DNA of 64,000 nucleotides from the NCBI GenBank assembly GCA_013397795.1, contig VZTJ01000553.1, positions 1-64,000 of the forward strand, read 5' to 3'. Shown here in pieces: positions 50,339 to 62,364 of the stretch; position 1 is the stretch's first letter, and every line of letters starts with the position of its first letter. The position numbers and the translations under genes were made by a program. Source of the stretch: Orthonyx spaldingii (Eukaryota > Chordata > Aves > Passeriformes > Orthonychidae). The notes under the pieces were generated by a model, which saw only the letters and a program-made list of their open reading frames with translations, searched no databases and was not told the DNA's origin.

Positions 50339-50744
50339 TGTTGCTTTCCTGTTTCCTCAATGGGCTCCTCCAGGCCACCGAGTCTAGCCCCCGAAGCTCC
50401 CTGCCCCGGGAGTTCCGATCCTGGGCCGGGCGGTGGCTGCTTCTGGCAGGCAATGACAGACGTACTAGTTGCGTTTATCAGAGTCTTTTATTCTCCCTCA
50501 CGGAGGCAAAAACGGATAACCAGATGTGTAGTGGGCAACGTGGCCAGACTCCTCCAGCCCCCTTCTCCCCTCTGTCCTTTATGCCCTCTCTCCCCGGTGG
50601 GCAGGGCGAGAGGCCAGTCAATAGACTAATGACGAGCCCGTGACAGCTGGCCAGCCCTGGGTGAACAGAGGAGGGACATGTAGAATGCAGAGCGGTGAGT
50701 GGCCAAGCCAGTAGGATGTCCCTGGTGGTTGGCACACTACCACA
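50339..50744 (-). mobile_element. Solo LTR with exact 6-bp target-site duplication, inverted partner of 28738-29142
   Basis: On the minus strand it starts TGTGGTAGTGTGCC and ends GGAAAGCAACA. TATTTA flanks it exactly (50333-50338 and 50745-50750). The polyadenylation signal GAATAAAAGACTC lies at plus 50487-50492, and a TATA-like GGCATAAAGGAC lies upstream of it in sense. Length is 406 bp against 405 bp for the partner, and the two align end to end in opposite orientation, with several dozen differences. GC content is high. It is a solo LTR; no retroviral genes are present. It sits 46 bp from the 3' tail of the next CR1. Confidence 0.93.
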
Positions 50745-50790
50745 TATTTAGTGGCTTTCTTTCTTTTGTGAAGAAAGGTTGAACTAGAGC

Positions 50791-52138
50791 ATAGAATCAT
50801 AGAATAATAAAATCATGGAATATGTTGATTTGGAAGGGATTCTTTAGGATCAATGAGTCCAATTCCTGGCCCGGAACAGAACAGCACCAAGAATCACACC
50901 ACGTATGAGGATTGTCCAAACACTTCTTGTAGTCAGACTTGCTTGGTGCTGTGACCACCTCCCTGGGGAGCCTGTTCCAGTGCCCAACTACCCTCTAGGT
51001 GAAAAACTTTTCCCTAATATTCACCCTAAACCTCCCCTGACACAGGTTCAGGCCATTGCCTCAGATCCTGTCACTGGTCACCACAGAGAAGAGATCAGTG
51101 CCTGCCCCATCTCTTCCCTTCAAGAGGAAGTTGCTGACTGTGATGAGGTCTCCCCTCAGTCTCCTCTTCTCCGGGCTGGACAGGCCAAGTGACCTCAGCC
51201 CCTCCTTACACAGCTTCCCCTCCAGATCCTTCATCACCCTTGTGGCCCTCCTCTGGATGATCTCTACAAGTTTTATATCTCTTTTATGTTGTGGTGCCCA
51301 AAGTTGTCCCCTGAACTCAAGGTGAGGCTACCCAATTGCAGAGCAGAGTGGGACTGTCCCCTCCCTTGCCCAGCTGGTGATGGTGTGTGTGATTCCACCC
51401 AGGACAAGGTTGTGCCTCCTGGCTACCAGGGTTCTGCTAACTCATATTCAACTTGCCAGGGACCAGGACTCCCAGGTACCTTTCTGTGGTGCTGCTCTCC
51501 AGCATCTCATTCCCCAGTCTGTCTTTACATCCAGGGTTGCTCCATCCCAGGTGCAGAATTCAGCACTTGCCCTTTTTAATCTCCATACAATTGGTCATTG
51601 CTCATCTCTATAATTTGTCAAGGTCTCTCTGCAGGGCCTCCCTGTCCTCCAGTGAGTTGACAGCTCCTCCCAATTTAGTCTTATTGTCACACTTAGTGTT
51701 CCTTCAAGTCTTCTGTCCAGGTCATTAATAAAGGTGCTGAAGGGCACAGGGCCAAGGATGGAGCTCTTGTGGAATCCCACTAGTGACAGGTCACCAGTCT
51801 GATGTCACCCCATTCACTATTACTCTTTGTGCCCAACCAGTGCGTCAGTTGCTCACTCATCATGTAACACTGTTACCCAGCTGTGGGCTGGATATTTTGT
51901 CCAGAAGGATCCTGGGAGAGACAGTATGAAAGCTTTGCCAAGATTACATAAGCTGACTTCCCTTGATCAACAAGGTGGTTTACCCTGCTGTAGGAGGAAA
52001 TCAGGGTTCATAAGAAGGACTTTTTCCCTCATGAAGCTGTGTTGGCTGTTACTGATGACAGTGTTGTCCTCCAGGTGTTTTTCAATACCTCCCAGAATAA
52101 TCTTTTCCATTATTTTACTGGGAACAGAAGTGAGATTT
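50791..52138 (-). mobile_element. CR1 LINE, 3' segment (reverse transcriptase end and 3' tail)
   Basis: The plus strand opens with ATAGAATCATAGAATAATAA, the complement of the CR1 3' tail. Upstream in the minus-strand sense are the usual CR1 ORF2 blocks, including SILGPVPFSTFINDLD (51595-51780), which corresponds to the reverse-transcriptase region just before the catalytic FADD box. The CR1 continues past an inserted LTR at 52631-53118, so the two pieces are one element. Stops and frameshifts show it is inactive. Plus-strand frames of 75-109 codons here are shadows of the CR1. Confidence 0.92.
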
Positions 52139-52630
52139 TGTCCTGGTTTTGGCTAGGGCAGGGTTAATGTTTTGCAGTAGCTGGGAGGGGGTGTGACTGA
52201 GGGGATGTGGCCCAGAGTGGATGTTATTCTATTCCACCTAATATCATCGTGGGGACCCTGAAGCAGAGGGACTCTTTGACTTTGGAGAAGAGGGGTGTGC
52301 CTTCTGGTTGTAAAAAAACCAAAGCTGACCATCATTGTTCATTGTCTCAGGGTCTGCAGTGAGCATTTATGCATGTGAATCACTCTCTCTTTTGTATACT
52401 TTTGTTGCTGTTACTGCTTGTTTTCTTATCTGATTGCTGTTTCTAGTAATCTATTATTATCTCAACCCGTGATCTTCACCTTTTTTGCTGCTGATTCTCA
52501 GCTTTATCCTACCACAGCAGGAAGAAGAAGAAGTGGAACAGGAAGGGGAAGGGGAGGTGAGAGAACAGTGTGTGGTTTAGGAGTCTCAGGGGGGCCACTG
52601 AATTGAGGAATACCATTCCTAAACCACAAC
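52139..52630 (+). mobile_element. ERVL-type solo LTR nested in a CR1
   Basis: It starts TGTCCTGGTTTTGGCTAGGG and ends GGAATACCATTCCTAAACCACAACA-like, with the last CA at 52630. Its 3' half matches the LTR piece at 32815-33115. It interrupts a CR1: the CR1 sequence breaks off at GAAGTGAGATT and resumes at ACTAACAAGCCTGTAG, which in an unbroken CR1 are adjacent (GTGAGACTAAC-like). No clean duplication is visible at the junctions. No internal retroviral region remains. It inserted after the CR1. Confidence 0.87.
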
Positions 52631-53118
52631 ACACTAACAAGCCTGTAGTTTTCAGGGTCCTCCGCTCCCCTCTTGAAAATCGGGGCAATGTTCACCAGCT
52701 TCCTTTAAACTGGGACCTCTCCAAATTTCCAGGGCTGCTCAAAAATCATCAAGAAATGCGATGACACCAGCCAGCTCTTTGAGGATATTTGGATGAATCC
52801 CGTCAGGGCCCATGGATTTGTGGGGATCTGGCTGTAGCAGCAGATCCTGCACAAGTTCAAAGTCCACTGGGAATTGGTCATTTTTGCAGTCATTGTCCTC
52901 CAGTGCAGGGCACTGAGACCCGCTTTGTCCACAATCTGTCTTGAAGAAAGAGGCCAAAAATACATTAAACATCTCTGCCTTATCCATATCCCTGTTTGGG
53001 AAGTGACCATCCTCATCCTGTAACAAGCCTATGTTATTTCTACACTGCCCTTTGACATTAATATATTTGAAAAAACTCTCTTTACTATCCTTGGAAAAGA
53101 TTTCACACCACACCTTTG
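52631..53118 (-). mobile_element. CR1 LINE, 5' segment of the interrupted copy
   Basis: The minus strand reads a 124-codon open frame (52739-53113) matching the CR1 ORF2 linker that leads into the reverse transcriptase: SFFKYINVKG, then DKAEMFNVFLASFF, then SMGPDGIHPNILKELAG. The early reverse-transcriptase block NIAPIFKRGAEDPENYRLVS continues at 52640-52695 in another frame, running up to the inserted LTR. The element is 5'-truncated at about 53118, so the endonuclease is missing. This is the longest surviving CR1 frame in the window. Confidence 0.92.
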
Positions 53119-54577
53119 CCTAAGTGAAAGAGATTAAGTTCCATTTTTACATATCATGTCATTACACTAATGTATACTGCACTGTCTCAGCCCTCTCCTA
53201 CTTAAAAAGGTGAGACCCTTTGAGGATTTTTTTTTCTAATAGTAGCATGCTTTGTATGATTCAAATAAAATGAGAGATTAAAATGTCTCCAGAAGGACCA
53301 TAATTTTCTAGAACAATTCTTCCAGAGCACGGGATGACAGAATTATTTTTTCCCTTCAGCATGTGAAGCAACTTAGATACCTTGAGGTATACTTAAACTT
53401 TAAAGCTTGGTATTATGGAAGGTATTTTATTTTTGTAAAATGAGTCAGTTCATGCAGAATGACTTTCAAAAAATGCCAGAAACCCTGATATGGGCTAAGT
53501 TGTTCTAATCAGGTAATTGTTAAAGTAATACCTTAGCTGTTTTCTTTAAATCAGTTTCATTACTCAGATCTGTGATCTATGAAGTCTGTACCAGCTAGTA
53601 AAGTACAATTCGTCTTAAATTAAAATGATTATTTTCTTTGACAAGACAATACAATGTTCTTTTTCATGCAATGAATTATGTGGGTATACTTGTCGGTATA
53701 AATTTTCTGGCAATAGTAATAAACCATTCTATCATTCATTTTATTGCTGGAGAAAATAATCTTTTCTTATTCATACAGATGTATCATTTCCATTACTCCT
53801 TAAGAAAGACTTGGCAATACTTCCATCTGAGTGTTATTAGAAAATGTTCTATTACTGTTCAGTAAATATATTACTTTCTTTTCCATTATACTTACAAATC
53901 TCCAAAGAAGGACTTGCTTTTATTACCCTAGTCTTCTCTGGCACAGGAGCAGCTTACTTCAGAATCTGTCCATCCACAAGAATAAGTGGCTTTTCATGGA
54001 AACACCTGTCACATACCAATGACATTGCAGTGGCAGTGTTCACAGAATTTTTTTCACCATCCAGTCCTAGAACTCCTCAGTATGGTCAAAATAGAACAGA
54101 TATATAACTATATTTCTAATATTATATTACTCAAGCTGTTATAACTGTAAAATTCCCCTAATTTATATTGTACAAAGGAATATGCCATATCGTCTGACTG
54201 TAGTCTCTTCTCAGTGGTGACTAGACAACAAAGCCTCCAGACAATTTATTCAGTGTTCAGTTTTCAGAGGTTTTGCCCATAGTATAAACTGCATGGCTCA
54301 GAAGGAGTTTGAGTTTATGGTTCCAAGTGCAGTCTGTAGGGGACCCGAGCCTGCACAAAACAGCAAGAGATTCCTTCAATGACATGCTGGAGGGAGGGGA
54401 AGGAATGGAACATACATGGAAGGGAGGACAGACGATCTGGAGAAATGGAAACTTGCAAAGACAAGGGCCTGCAGGAGAAAGATACTAACAGTGATGCAGC
54501 AAAACAGAATGACAGAGGAACTCATGCATTTCTACTGAATATCATTTAACACATAATCTTTACACACTTTTTCATAT
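53119..54577. other. AT-rich unique DNA, no gene recognised
   Basis: No element or supported coding frame. Frames of 63-87 codons (53638-54107) carry no recognisable motif. Confidence 0.55.
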
Positions 54578-55197
54578 TGTCATACTTTAGTCCCAGTTAG
54601 CAACTAAGTACCAGGCAGTTGCTCAGTGATTCCCCTCCAACCCTCTTGCTGAGTTGGGAAGGAGATTGAAAAACAAAAATAAAACTTGTGGGTTGAGATA
54701 AGAATAGTTTGATAATTGAAACTACACAAAATAAATAAAAGATAATTATGATAATAATAGTGCTAACAAAATAATAACAAAAATAACAACTGTAATGAGA
54801 AGGAGAAAGACAGATGAATAAAACCCAGAGAAATGCGCAATACAGCTGCTTACTGACCATTTCCCAGTAAGTCTCTGAGCAGGACTCATCCTTCCCTTCC
54901 AGCTGCTATGGTTTACCAAATAAATCCGTTTATATGCTGGTCATGACATTCTGTGGTGTTGGAATATCCTTTTGGCTCACTCAGGTCACCTGTCCTGACC
55001 GTCATTCCTCCCAGCTTCTTGTGCAGCCTCTCACTGGTAGAGCATGAGACACTGACGTCCCTGGCTCAGGGAAAACTGCTTAGCAAGAGCCAAAACATCA
55101 GTGTGTTCTCAACATGGTTCTTACACTGAGTACAAAGTACAGCACTGGACAGGCTACTGGGAAGAAAACCAACTCCATCAAAGCTGAAACCAAGACA
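54578..55197 (-). mobile_element. Complete ERVL-type solo LTR
   Basis: The plus strand starts TGTCATACTTTAGTCCCAGT and ends GCTGAAACCAAGACA, so the sense strand starts TGTCTTGGTTTCAGC. TATA lies at plus 54929-54935 (GTTTATATGCTGG), with the U3 on its right side and R-U5 with an A-rich, AATAAT-rich stretch on its left. Flanks CATAT (54573-54577) and TATAT (55198-55202) match at four of five positions, as expected for a 5-bp ERVL duplication. Length is 620 bp. The U3 blocks match the fragment at 28003-28272. The 87-codon frame at 54597-54860 is a composition artefact. Confidence 0.88.
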
Positions 55198-55202
55198 TAT
55201 AT

Positions 55203-57870
55203 AGAGGGGTTTTTCTACTTTAATGTAAAGTGCAGCTTTGATTGCTCTTTTTATTTCTAACTCTATTGGTTTTGCGAAGTAGTTGCAAAGCTACAAAAAG
55301 AGTAAGGAAGTATCTCATCTTCCCTGTATGTGAGTCTTTGATCCTAGACAGATCCAGTACTGCAGACACCGAAGGATAGGAGTTGATTTCCAATTAAACG
55401 TGTCTGTGGTGTCAGCAACCTTCTCATGTTTTTTTCCTGATATGTCATAGCTCCTATCCCTACCATCTCTTTGTAGGTGTCCCATTCCTCTGTTTATATC
55501 CATGCTTTCTAAATAAATCTTTCTTAACTGCAATGTGCTTCAAAGCAGAAATGTTTTTTCAGACTTTGCTATGCATATTGATTCTGCCTCCGGGACCACA
55601 ATTCACTCCAGTTATATGGCCTTAGAATAATTTGTTCACCAGAAGCTGATAATAAACAAAGCATTGAGATCAATATCAATTAGCATCCATTAACAAATGA
55701 ATAACAAATCAACTAGCCTTGTAATGTAAACAAAAATGGAGACTACATTGAGGACTTCAGGAGGAGTAGAAAAATTAGGGGAAAAAGTAATAGTGGTTGT
55801 ATAAATTTTTTTCTCTTTCTCCCACCCCTCTAATTATTGCCTATTTTGTAGTGTGTCATTAATAGTTGTGTCCCTGTTTTGTTGCCTCATTTATGCAGAA
55901 CCTTACTAAAAAGGGACTGCAGGAAGGACTGGTGCTCAGACTATATCAATTCTATTATATTAAGATAACCTATACAATAAAACATTTCCGTTGTATTAAG
56001 ATAACATCTCACAGTGCTGCAACTTCTGTAGACATTTTAGATTATATTTTTCAGTGTTTGAAAGCAGTTCTCCTTCAGAAAATACACTGGACTTTGTGTT
56101 TGTTTCTGTGTTAGGAAAATACTTTGCATATTTGAGGTTCACTAAAGAATAATCACAAGCATTTTGTTCTTTTCAGAGATTTTTGCTGGGTCACACCATA
56201 AACCCTTAAAGAGAATGGACTTCCTCTACTTCAGTATAAAGAAGACTTTCATTGGTTATATGAGACAGGCAGGTAACTCTATCACCACTGAAGTGATTGG
56301 ACTGAAAATACCTCTCTTAAGACCAAAGAAATTCTGGTTACTATTGGAGACAACATAAAAGATATCTCTTTAATTCTTGTGAAAGGAAAAATTCAAAAAG
56401 ATTTATCTGGGAACACCAGCTTGACTTCATAAATCTTAAGTGCACTTCGTTATGGAATGTATTAGCTATCAGAGACAAGGGAAAATGTTTAGGATTTGAA
56501 GCTCCAGGGATTCTTAGTGTCACAGCAGTAAATTAATGCCCTTGAGAACTGATACTGATATAATCACATATAACTTGCTACTTCAAGTACTGTGCCAATT
56601 ACCTGTGTGGTTTCTTATGACTAAGTTTAAAAAGCAAATATGATTCTTCAGATTGTGGGTTAAAAATTGAAAATTTATGAATATAAGAATCAGGAAGGTG
56701 CTGAAAAACAAGGTCATGTTTTACTGTGTATTACTGCAATTTGTTTTTCAAGAAAGTTTTATCTTGAATGTTTATTAGTTAAAGAATAAGAGAGATTAAA
56801 CAAATATGGAAGAATGAGAGTGACAAACAAATAAAAGGTTGCAGGATTCAGATAAGAAATACGTGTAAGAATAACACAACATAATTGCCTATCTGAATAA
56901 ATCTAAACCAGGAAATGGAATATATTTAAATTCTTTCAAATTTAGCTGTGTCAACATTTATTAAAAAAACCCCAACAAAACAACAGAGAAAAATGAATGT
57001 CATTTAAGCAAATCAGAACAACACAGAACAAATAAACATTCCTATCAAGGAGAACATCTGAAAACATGGTCTTTTCAGTTTTCTTTGATTTTATCTGTAT
57101 GCCAAAAAAATACTTAATTATAATAATAACAACTAATAAATTATTAGTTAGTAGTCAAATGAAAAATTGGAGTAAATACCTCCAAGCCCCTAATGACCAT
57201 ATTTTGTATTGCTTTATATGCCATAGAAAAACGTAATAAAATGCATATATATCTCAGGAGTGAACATGCTAGCTGAGCTAAAATTCATGCAGTCAAGACT
57301 CATGAGAGGTGCTTATCCTCTATAGATTTTCAAATACAATATAGGTAGAATTTTAAGTTTCTTGTATTATTTTGTTTTCTTTTAATTGAGGTTTGTATTC
57401 AGTCCAAATCTTAGTTAACACTCAATCAGATCTCATTCTTATTATGGATGATGAAAAAAAATATTTCTAAAATGAAAAGAGATGAGAAGTCTTTTACTAC
57501 TTTCTGAATGGATTCTAGGTTTTTCTTCTTAGGTTAAAATGAACACAATCCAGAACATTATCTGCATGCACTGAGTAAAATAAAGGCAACAAAACAAAGG
57601 AGACTATTCCCAAACTTGTGAGCAGTGGTATACATCAGCATCTGTCCTCAAAGTTCAGGAGGGTTTCAATGACACAGCACCATATACCTGCTGGACACAG
57701 GAAGTGGTTTCTGTATTACCTACCATCAGGATTAAAAATTATAAAATGGAATTAAAGATGATAGTTCTTAGAAAAAACATATAAAGATTAGTTTCCTACT
57801 TTTGCTGGGTTTTAAAAAAATCTATAATATTAGAGAATGGCCCATTTATACTTTTCGGTTTTTATCCAAT
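55203..57870. other. AT-rich unique DNA, no gene recognised
   Basis: No element or supported coding frame. Short A/C-rich runs lie near 56958-56980. Confidence 0.55.
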
Positions 57871-59400
57871 TAGAATCATAAAATCATAGAATGATTTGAG
57901 TCGGAAGAGACCTTAAAGATCATCTAGTTATAACCCCTCTACCAGGGACAGGGACATCTTCCACTAGATCAGGATTCTCAGAGTTCCACCAACTTGGCAT
58001 TGAAGAAGGTATGGGATTTCCACAACTTCTCTGGACAATCTATTCCAGTGTGTCATCACCCTCATGGTAAGGAATTTCTTCCTAATAGCCAATCTAAACC
58101 TACCCCATTTCAGTTTGAAGTAATTTCCCCTTGTCATGTCACTACATGCCCTTGCAAATAGTTGCTCTCATCTTTCTTGTGAGCTCCCTTATGGTACTGA
58201 AAAGTCACAATTAGGTCACCTCTAATCCTTCTCTGTTCCAGGCTGAACAATCCCAATTCTTTCAGACTTTCCCCATAGCAGAGATGCTCCCTCCCTCTGA
58301 TCACCTCAGTGTCCCTCCTCTGGACTCTCTCCAACACCTCCATGTCCTCCCTGTGCTGGGACCCCAGAGCTGGAGGCAGCTCTGCAGGTTGGGTCTCAGC
58401 AGAGCGGGGCAGAGGGGCAGAATCCCCTCCCTGCCCTGCTGCCCACGGGGCTCTGGATGCAGCCCAGGACACACTTGGCTTTCTGGGCTGGGAGTGCCCG
58501 TGGCCGGCTCATGTCCAGCTCTCACCCCCAGCACCCCCAAGTCCTTCTGGGCAGGGCTGCTCTCCATCTGTTCATCCCCAGCCTGGGCTGGCACTGGGGG
58601 TTTCCCTGACCCAGGTGCAGCAGCAGCATCTGGCCGTGTTAAACCTCGTGGGATTCCCATGGGTCACTTCTCCAGCTTGCCCAGGTCCATCTGGATGGCA
58701 TTCCATCCGTCAGGAGTGTCAACTGCACCACTCAGCTTGGTGTCATCTGCAAACTTGCTGAGGGTGTCAGCTCGATCCCTTCATCTGTGTCACTGATGAA
58801 GATATTAAATAACACTGGTCCCTCAGGGCCAAGACTTGTCCCTGATGTCCATCAAGACTCTGAGTCATAGACCACCACTCTTTGGATGAGATCATCCAAC
58901 TCCTTTCTTATCCATCTAACAGTTCACTTATCAAACCTATATCTCTCCAATTTACAGAGAAGGATGTGGTGGGGAATTGTGTCAAAGACCTTACGGAAGT
59001 CCAGATAAATGGCATCTGTAGCCCTTCCCTTTTCTATTGATAGAATGACCCTGTCATAGAAGGCAACCAGGTTGGTGAGGCACGACTTGCCCTCAGTGAA
59101 ACCATACTGGCTGTGTGGAATCTCCTCCCTGTCCTCCATGTGCCTTAGCAGGGTTTCTAGGAGGATCTTTTTATGATCTTCCCAGGCACAGAAGCTGACA
59201 CATCAGAGTCCCCAGGATCCTTCTTTCTACCCATTTTAGTAATGGGTACAAATGTTTCTCTTTTCAAGTCACCTCGGTCTTCACCTGACTGCCAAGTCTT
59301 TTCAAATACCATGGAGAGAGGCTTGGCAACCACAACAGCCAATTCCCTCAGGACTCTTGGATGCATCCCATCGGGTCCCACAGACTCATGTGAAGAAAGT
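57871..59400 (-). mobile_element. CR1 LINE, 5'-truncated copy with most of the reverse transcriptase
   Basis: The 3' tail lies at plus 57871 (TAGAATCATAAAATCATAGA). On the minus strand the order of ORF2 remnants from 59381 is MGPDGMHPRVLRELAV, then a VPITKMGRKKDPGD block, HSQYGFTEGKSCLTNLVAFYD and the palm motif YLDFRKVFDTIPHHILL (58924-59139). Next come QKDLGVL (58301-58660) and LERVQRRDTEVIRG (58134-58472). Several frameshifts separate these blocks, and the FADD catalytic box is not readable in frame. The copy stops abruptly at about 59400, where CR1 should continue upstream. The GC-rich part at 58280-58800 gives spurious plus-strand frames up to 170 codons. Confidence 0.93.
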
Positions 59401-59524
59401 AAGAAAGATATTTTGCACTCTGAAAGTTTCTTTGATACCCAAGTGCAGCAGTAATATCATTATGTATTGTAAATTATAATAAACAAAAGCAGGTTAAAAA
59501 AACCCAACAAAAGTCCCCAACAGA

Positions 59525-60285
59525 GTCATGGAATCATAGAATTGTTTAGGATTGAAAAGACCTTTAAGACTGAGTCCAACCACTAATCCAACACGGTCAA
59601 GTCTACCACTAAACCATGTTCCTCAGAGTCACATCTACATGTCTTTGAAATACCCTGTGGATGGTGACCTAACCATACAAAATCCTTTTTGTGCTTGACA
59701 GCCCTTTCCATGAAGAATACAGTCTGAAGCCATGTCCTCTTGTTCCATCACATGTTACCTCAGAGAAGAGACCGATCCCCTCCTGGCTACAACCTCCTCT
59801 CAGACAGTTGTGGACAATGAGGTCTCAAAGGTCCCCCCTAATACTCCTTTATTCCAGGCTAAACACCCTTCAGCTGTTCCTCATCAATCTTGTGCTCCAG
59901 ACCATTCACTAGCTATGTTGCCCTTCCCTGGTCTCTTTCCAGCACCTCAGTGTTCTTTGTGTCATGAGAGGCCCAAAACTGAACACAGAATTCGAGGTGT
60001 GGCCTCACCACTGTGGAGTACAAGGGATGGTCGTCACCCTGATACTGCTGGACATCATTTCTGATTCAAGCTATGATGCCCTTGGGCTTCTTGGCAACCT
60101 GGGCACACTGTTGGCTCATGTTCAGGCAGCTGTCGACCAGCACCCCCAGGTCCTTTACTGCCAAGCAGTTTTCCAGGGATTCTGGAGAGAGGCCAAGGCA
60201 TCATCAGCAATAGGTATTTTTTACTGCGCCACTGCCCACCAGGGTGATCACTTTATTGCATTAATTTCCTGTCCTGGGATGTTGC
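59525..60285 (-). mobile_element. CR1 LINE fragment, 3' region of another subfamily
   Basis: The plus strand begins GTCATGGAATCATAGAATTG, the complement of a CR1 3' tail, then runs GGATTGAAAAGACCTTTAAG, TCCAACCACTAATCCAACAC and TGAGAGGCCCAAAACTGAAC. Next is CAGCACCCCCAGGTCCTTTA, the usual CR1 order. It ends near 60285 without reaching the palm motifs. The plus-strand frames of 110-111 codons here are antisense shadows. It lies 125 bp from the 5' end of the preceding CR1, in the same orientation. Confidence 0.87.
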
Positions 60286-60423
60286 ATTTCCATGCATAGG
60301 GACGTATTGGAAAGAGCAAACATATACAGGTAAAGGATTACAGAGAGGTGAAAGAGCCTGATGTGGTGCAGTTTCATATACACTGCTTGTTGAGAGATCT
60401 CATACTTCCCTAAACTGTACTTC

Positions 60424-61225
60424 ACAGAATCATATTGTTGAAAGTCGATCTCATGGGATGTTATCTAGTGCAAATACCCTGATCAAGCAGGGTCAGCGAG
60501 AGCAGGCTGGCCAGGGCTGTGTCTGCTCATGTTTTGAATAGCCCCAAGAACTGAGACTCTAAAACCTCTCTGGGGAACTTGTGTCAGAATTTAATGATGC
60601 TTGCAACAACAACAACAAAAACAACAGCAAGAGGTTTCTTGTCTTCAAATGGAATTTCATGGTGTCTTTGTGCTTATTGCCTCTTATCTTGTCAGTGAGA
60701 AAAGCCTTATGCCATCTTCTTTATACCCTCTGTTTGGGTATTAATAAAATCTCCTGCCAAACCTCCTTTTATCTGGGCCAAAAAGTCCCATCTCCCTCAG
60801 GCTTTCCTCATGAGACATGCTCCTGTTCATTAATGGGCTTCACAGCCCTCCTCTGCTGAGTAGAGAGGAAAGACAACCTTCCTCACACTGCTGGTGATGC
60901 TCTGACAGCACACTACTGGTCGCCTTCACCATGACAACACTTTGTTGGATCACGGTCAATTTTTTACCTGCCAAGACTGCCTGCCAGTGCTTTCTTAGCA
61001 GCCCTGCAAAGAACAGGTCAGCCCTCCAGTGTCTTCTGGTACCTGGGGTTGTTCCTCCCCAGGTGCAAGACTTTTCCCTTCCCCTTGTTGAATTTTAGGA
61101 ACTTCCTCTTAGCTCCATTCTCCAGTCCTTCCTGGTCCCCCTGAATCACAACAAGAACACTATGTCTGCCAACCACTTCTCCCTGTTTTGTGTTGTCTGT
61201 CTTTCAAACATGCTAGCTGGTATGG
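60424..61225 (-). mobile_element. CR1 LINE fragment, older 3' region
   Basis: The plus strand starts CACAGAATCATATTGTTGAA and contains, in CR1 order, GTGCTTATTGCCTCTTATCT, ATCTGGGCCAAAAAGTCCCA, GTTCCTCCCCAGGTGCAAGA and CCCCTTGTTGAATTTTAGGA. It is more diverged than its two neighbours. A CAACAACAAC microsatellite (60604-60632) lies inside. There is no readable reverse-transcriptase frame. Confidence 0.8.
60604..60632. repeat. (AAC)n microsatellite
   Basis: About eight AAC units with two imperfections, inside the CR1 fragment. Confidence 0.85.
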
Positions 61226-61336
61226 CCAAAAAAAACTGTGCCAAGGAATAGACTAATAGTGAAACAATATGAATGAACAGAAGCTAGTGGCTTGAATACA
61301 TTCTTCAGCCATCTCTGTCTAAAGTATGATATAGGT

Positions 61337-61412
61337 GTCATCTAAGCCCGGAAGACACCGATTTATTTTTCCATGTTAAGAAATAGTCACAGTATTTAGT
61401 CTATATGCTATT
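61337..61412 (+). repeat. First copy of an unidentified 76-bp repeat
   Basis: This copy shares TAAGAAATAGTCACAG exactly, and about three-quarters of positions by eye, with 62287-62364 in the same orientation. No LTR or LINE signature was recognised. Confidence 0.6.
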
Positions 61413-62286
61413 AGAGCAACAGTACATATACTTGGTGTATAAATATTTCTTTTACTAATCAAGAAAGCACTGAGGGTACTTCCCACCCCTCCTCTGCCTC
61501 AATTTCCCCAATTCTATTTTCTCTTGTGTGTCACTAGAACACTAACACACATTTAAGCTGTGTGTTAAACAGTCAGTCTCAACACATCTGACACCAGAAA
61601 TTCCAAACAATCCCCAGTGATTTTAGTAAAACCAACTGGGAAATAGCACTGATTTGTAAGGGTAGCCCAGCTAACAAGGGGAGGTAGAACAAATACTTGT
61701 AAATGAAGCATGACAATGAAAGACGGATCAGAAGCAAATGCAAAATCAATCTAGAGATAATGGTGGCAGAATTATTCACATTGCCTGTTGCTTATAAGTT
61801 TAAACTTATGAGCCTAAATAACTGATGTACATAGTTGCTTGACATCCAAAGAGATGTTTTTTTCAAATTGATAGGATACGTTAAAGTCAAATTATCTAAA
61901 TTGGGCCTAGAATTATTTGCATCAGCAAATGAGATATCTTAAAATGGCCAGACTAAAACACACTCTACAAATTTTATATCAAAATCAATATCTAGCACCG
62001 CAATTTTTTGGCTAGATAAAAGTCTGTGATACATACAAAGCTTCAAGGAGCTTGCAAAATTTGATTTCTTCTGACAGCTGAGTACTTCTGTACTTCTGTA
62101 TGCACAATGAAGATGAATATAAAATTTAAACACCCCCACAAAATTAAAGAGTAGACACAAAATTAAATACTAGAAGGAAAGCCCTCTTTTGGCTGACATT
62201 ACTAATAGACAACAAGCATTCCAATAAGTCAGGAAATGAGTTTGTGTGACATTTTAAGTGCAGTAAGTTAGATTTCTCCACTTGTG

Positions 62287-62364
62287 TGAGTTCAAAAGCC
62301 AGGAAGGCACTAATTTATATTTCCCTATTAAGAAATAGTCACAGCATATAGTCTAGCTGATTTT
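62287..62364 (+). repeat. Second copy of an unidentified 76-bp repeat
   Basis: Direct-orientation partner of 61337-61412, about 950 bp downstream. It could be an old local duplication or two pieces of an interspersed repeat. Confidence 0.6.

Noticed and set aside
58284..58796. 170-codon plus-strand open frame, the longest in the window
   Set aside because: It lies antisense to a CR1 reverse-transcriptase fragment; the GC-rich CR1 sequence keeps the opposite frame open.
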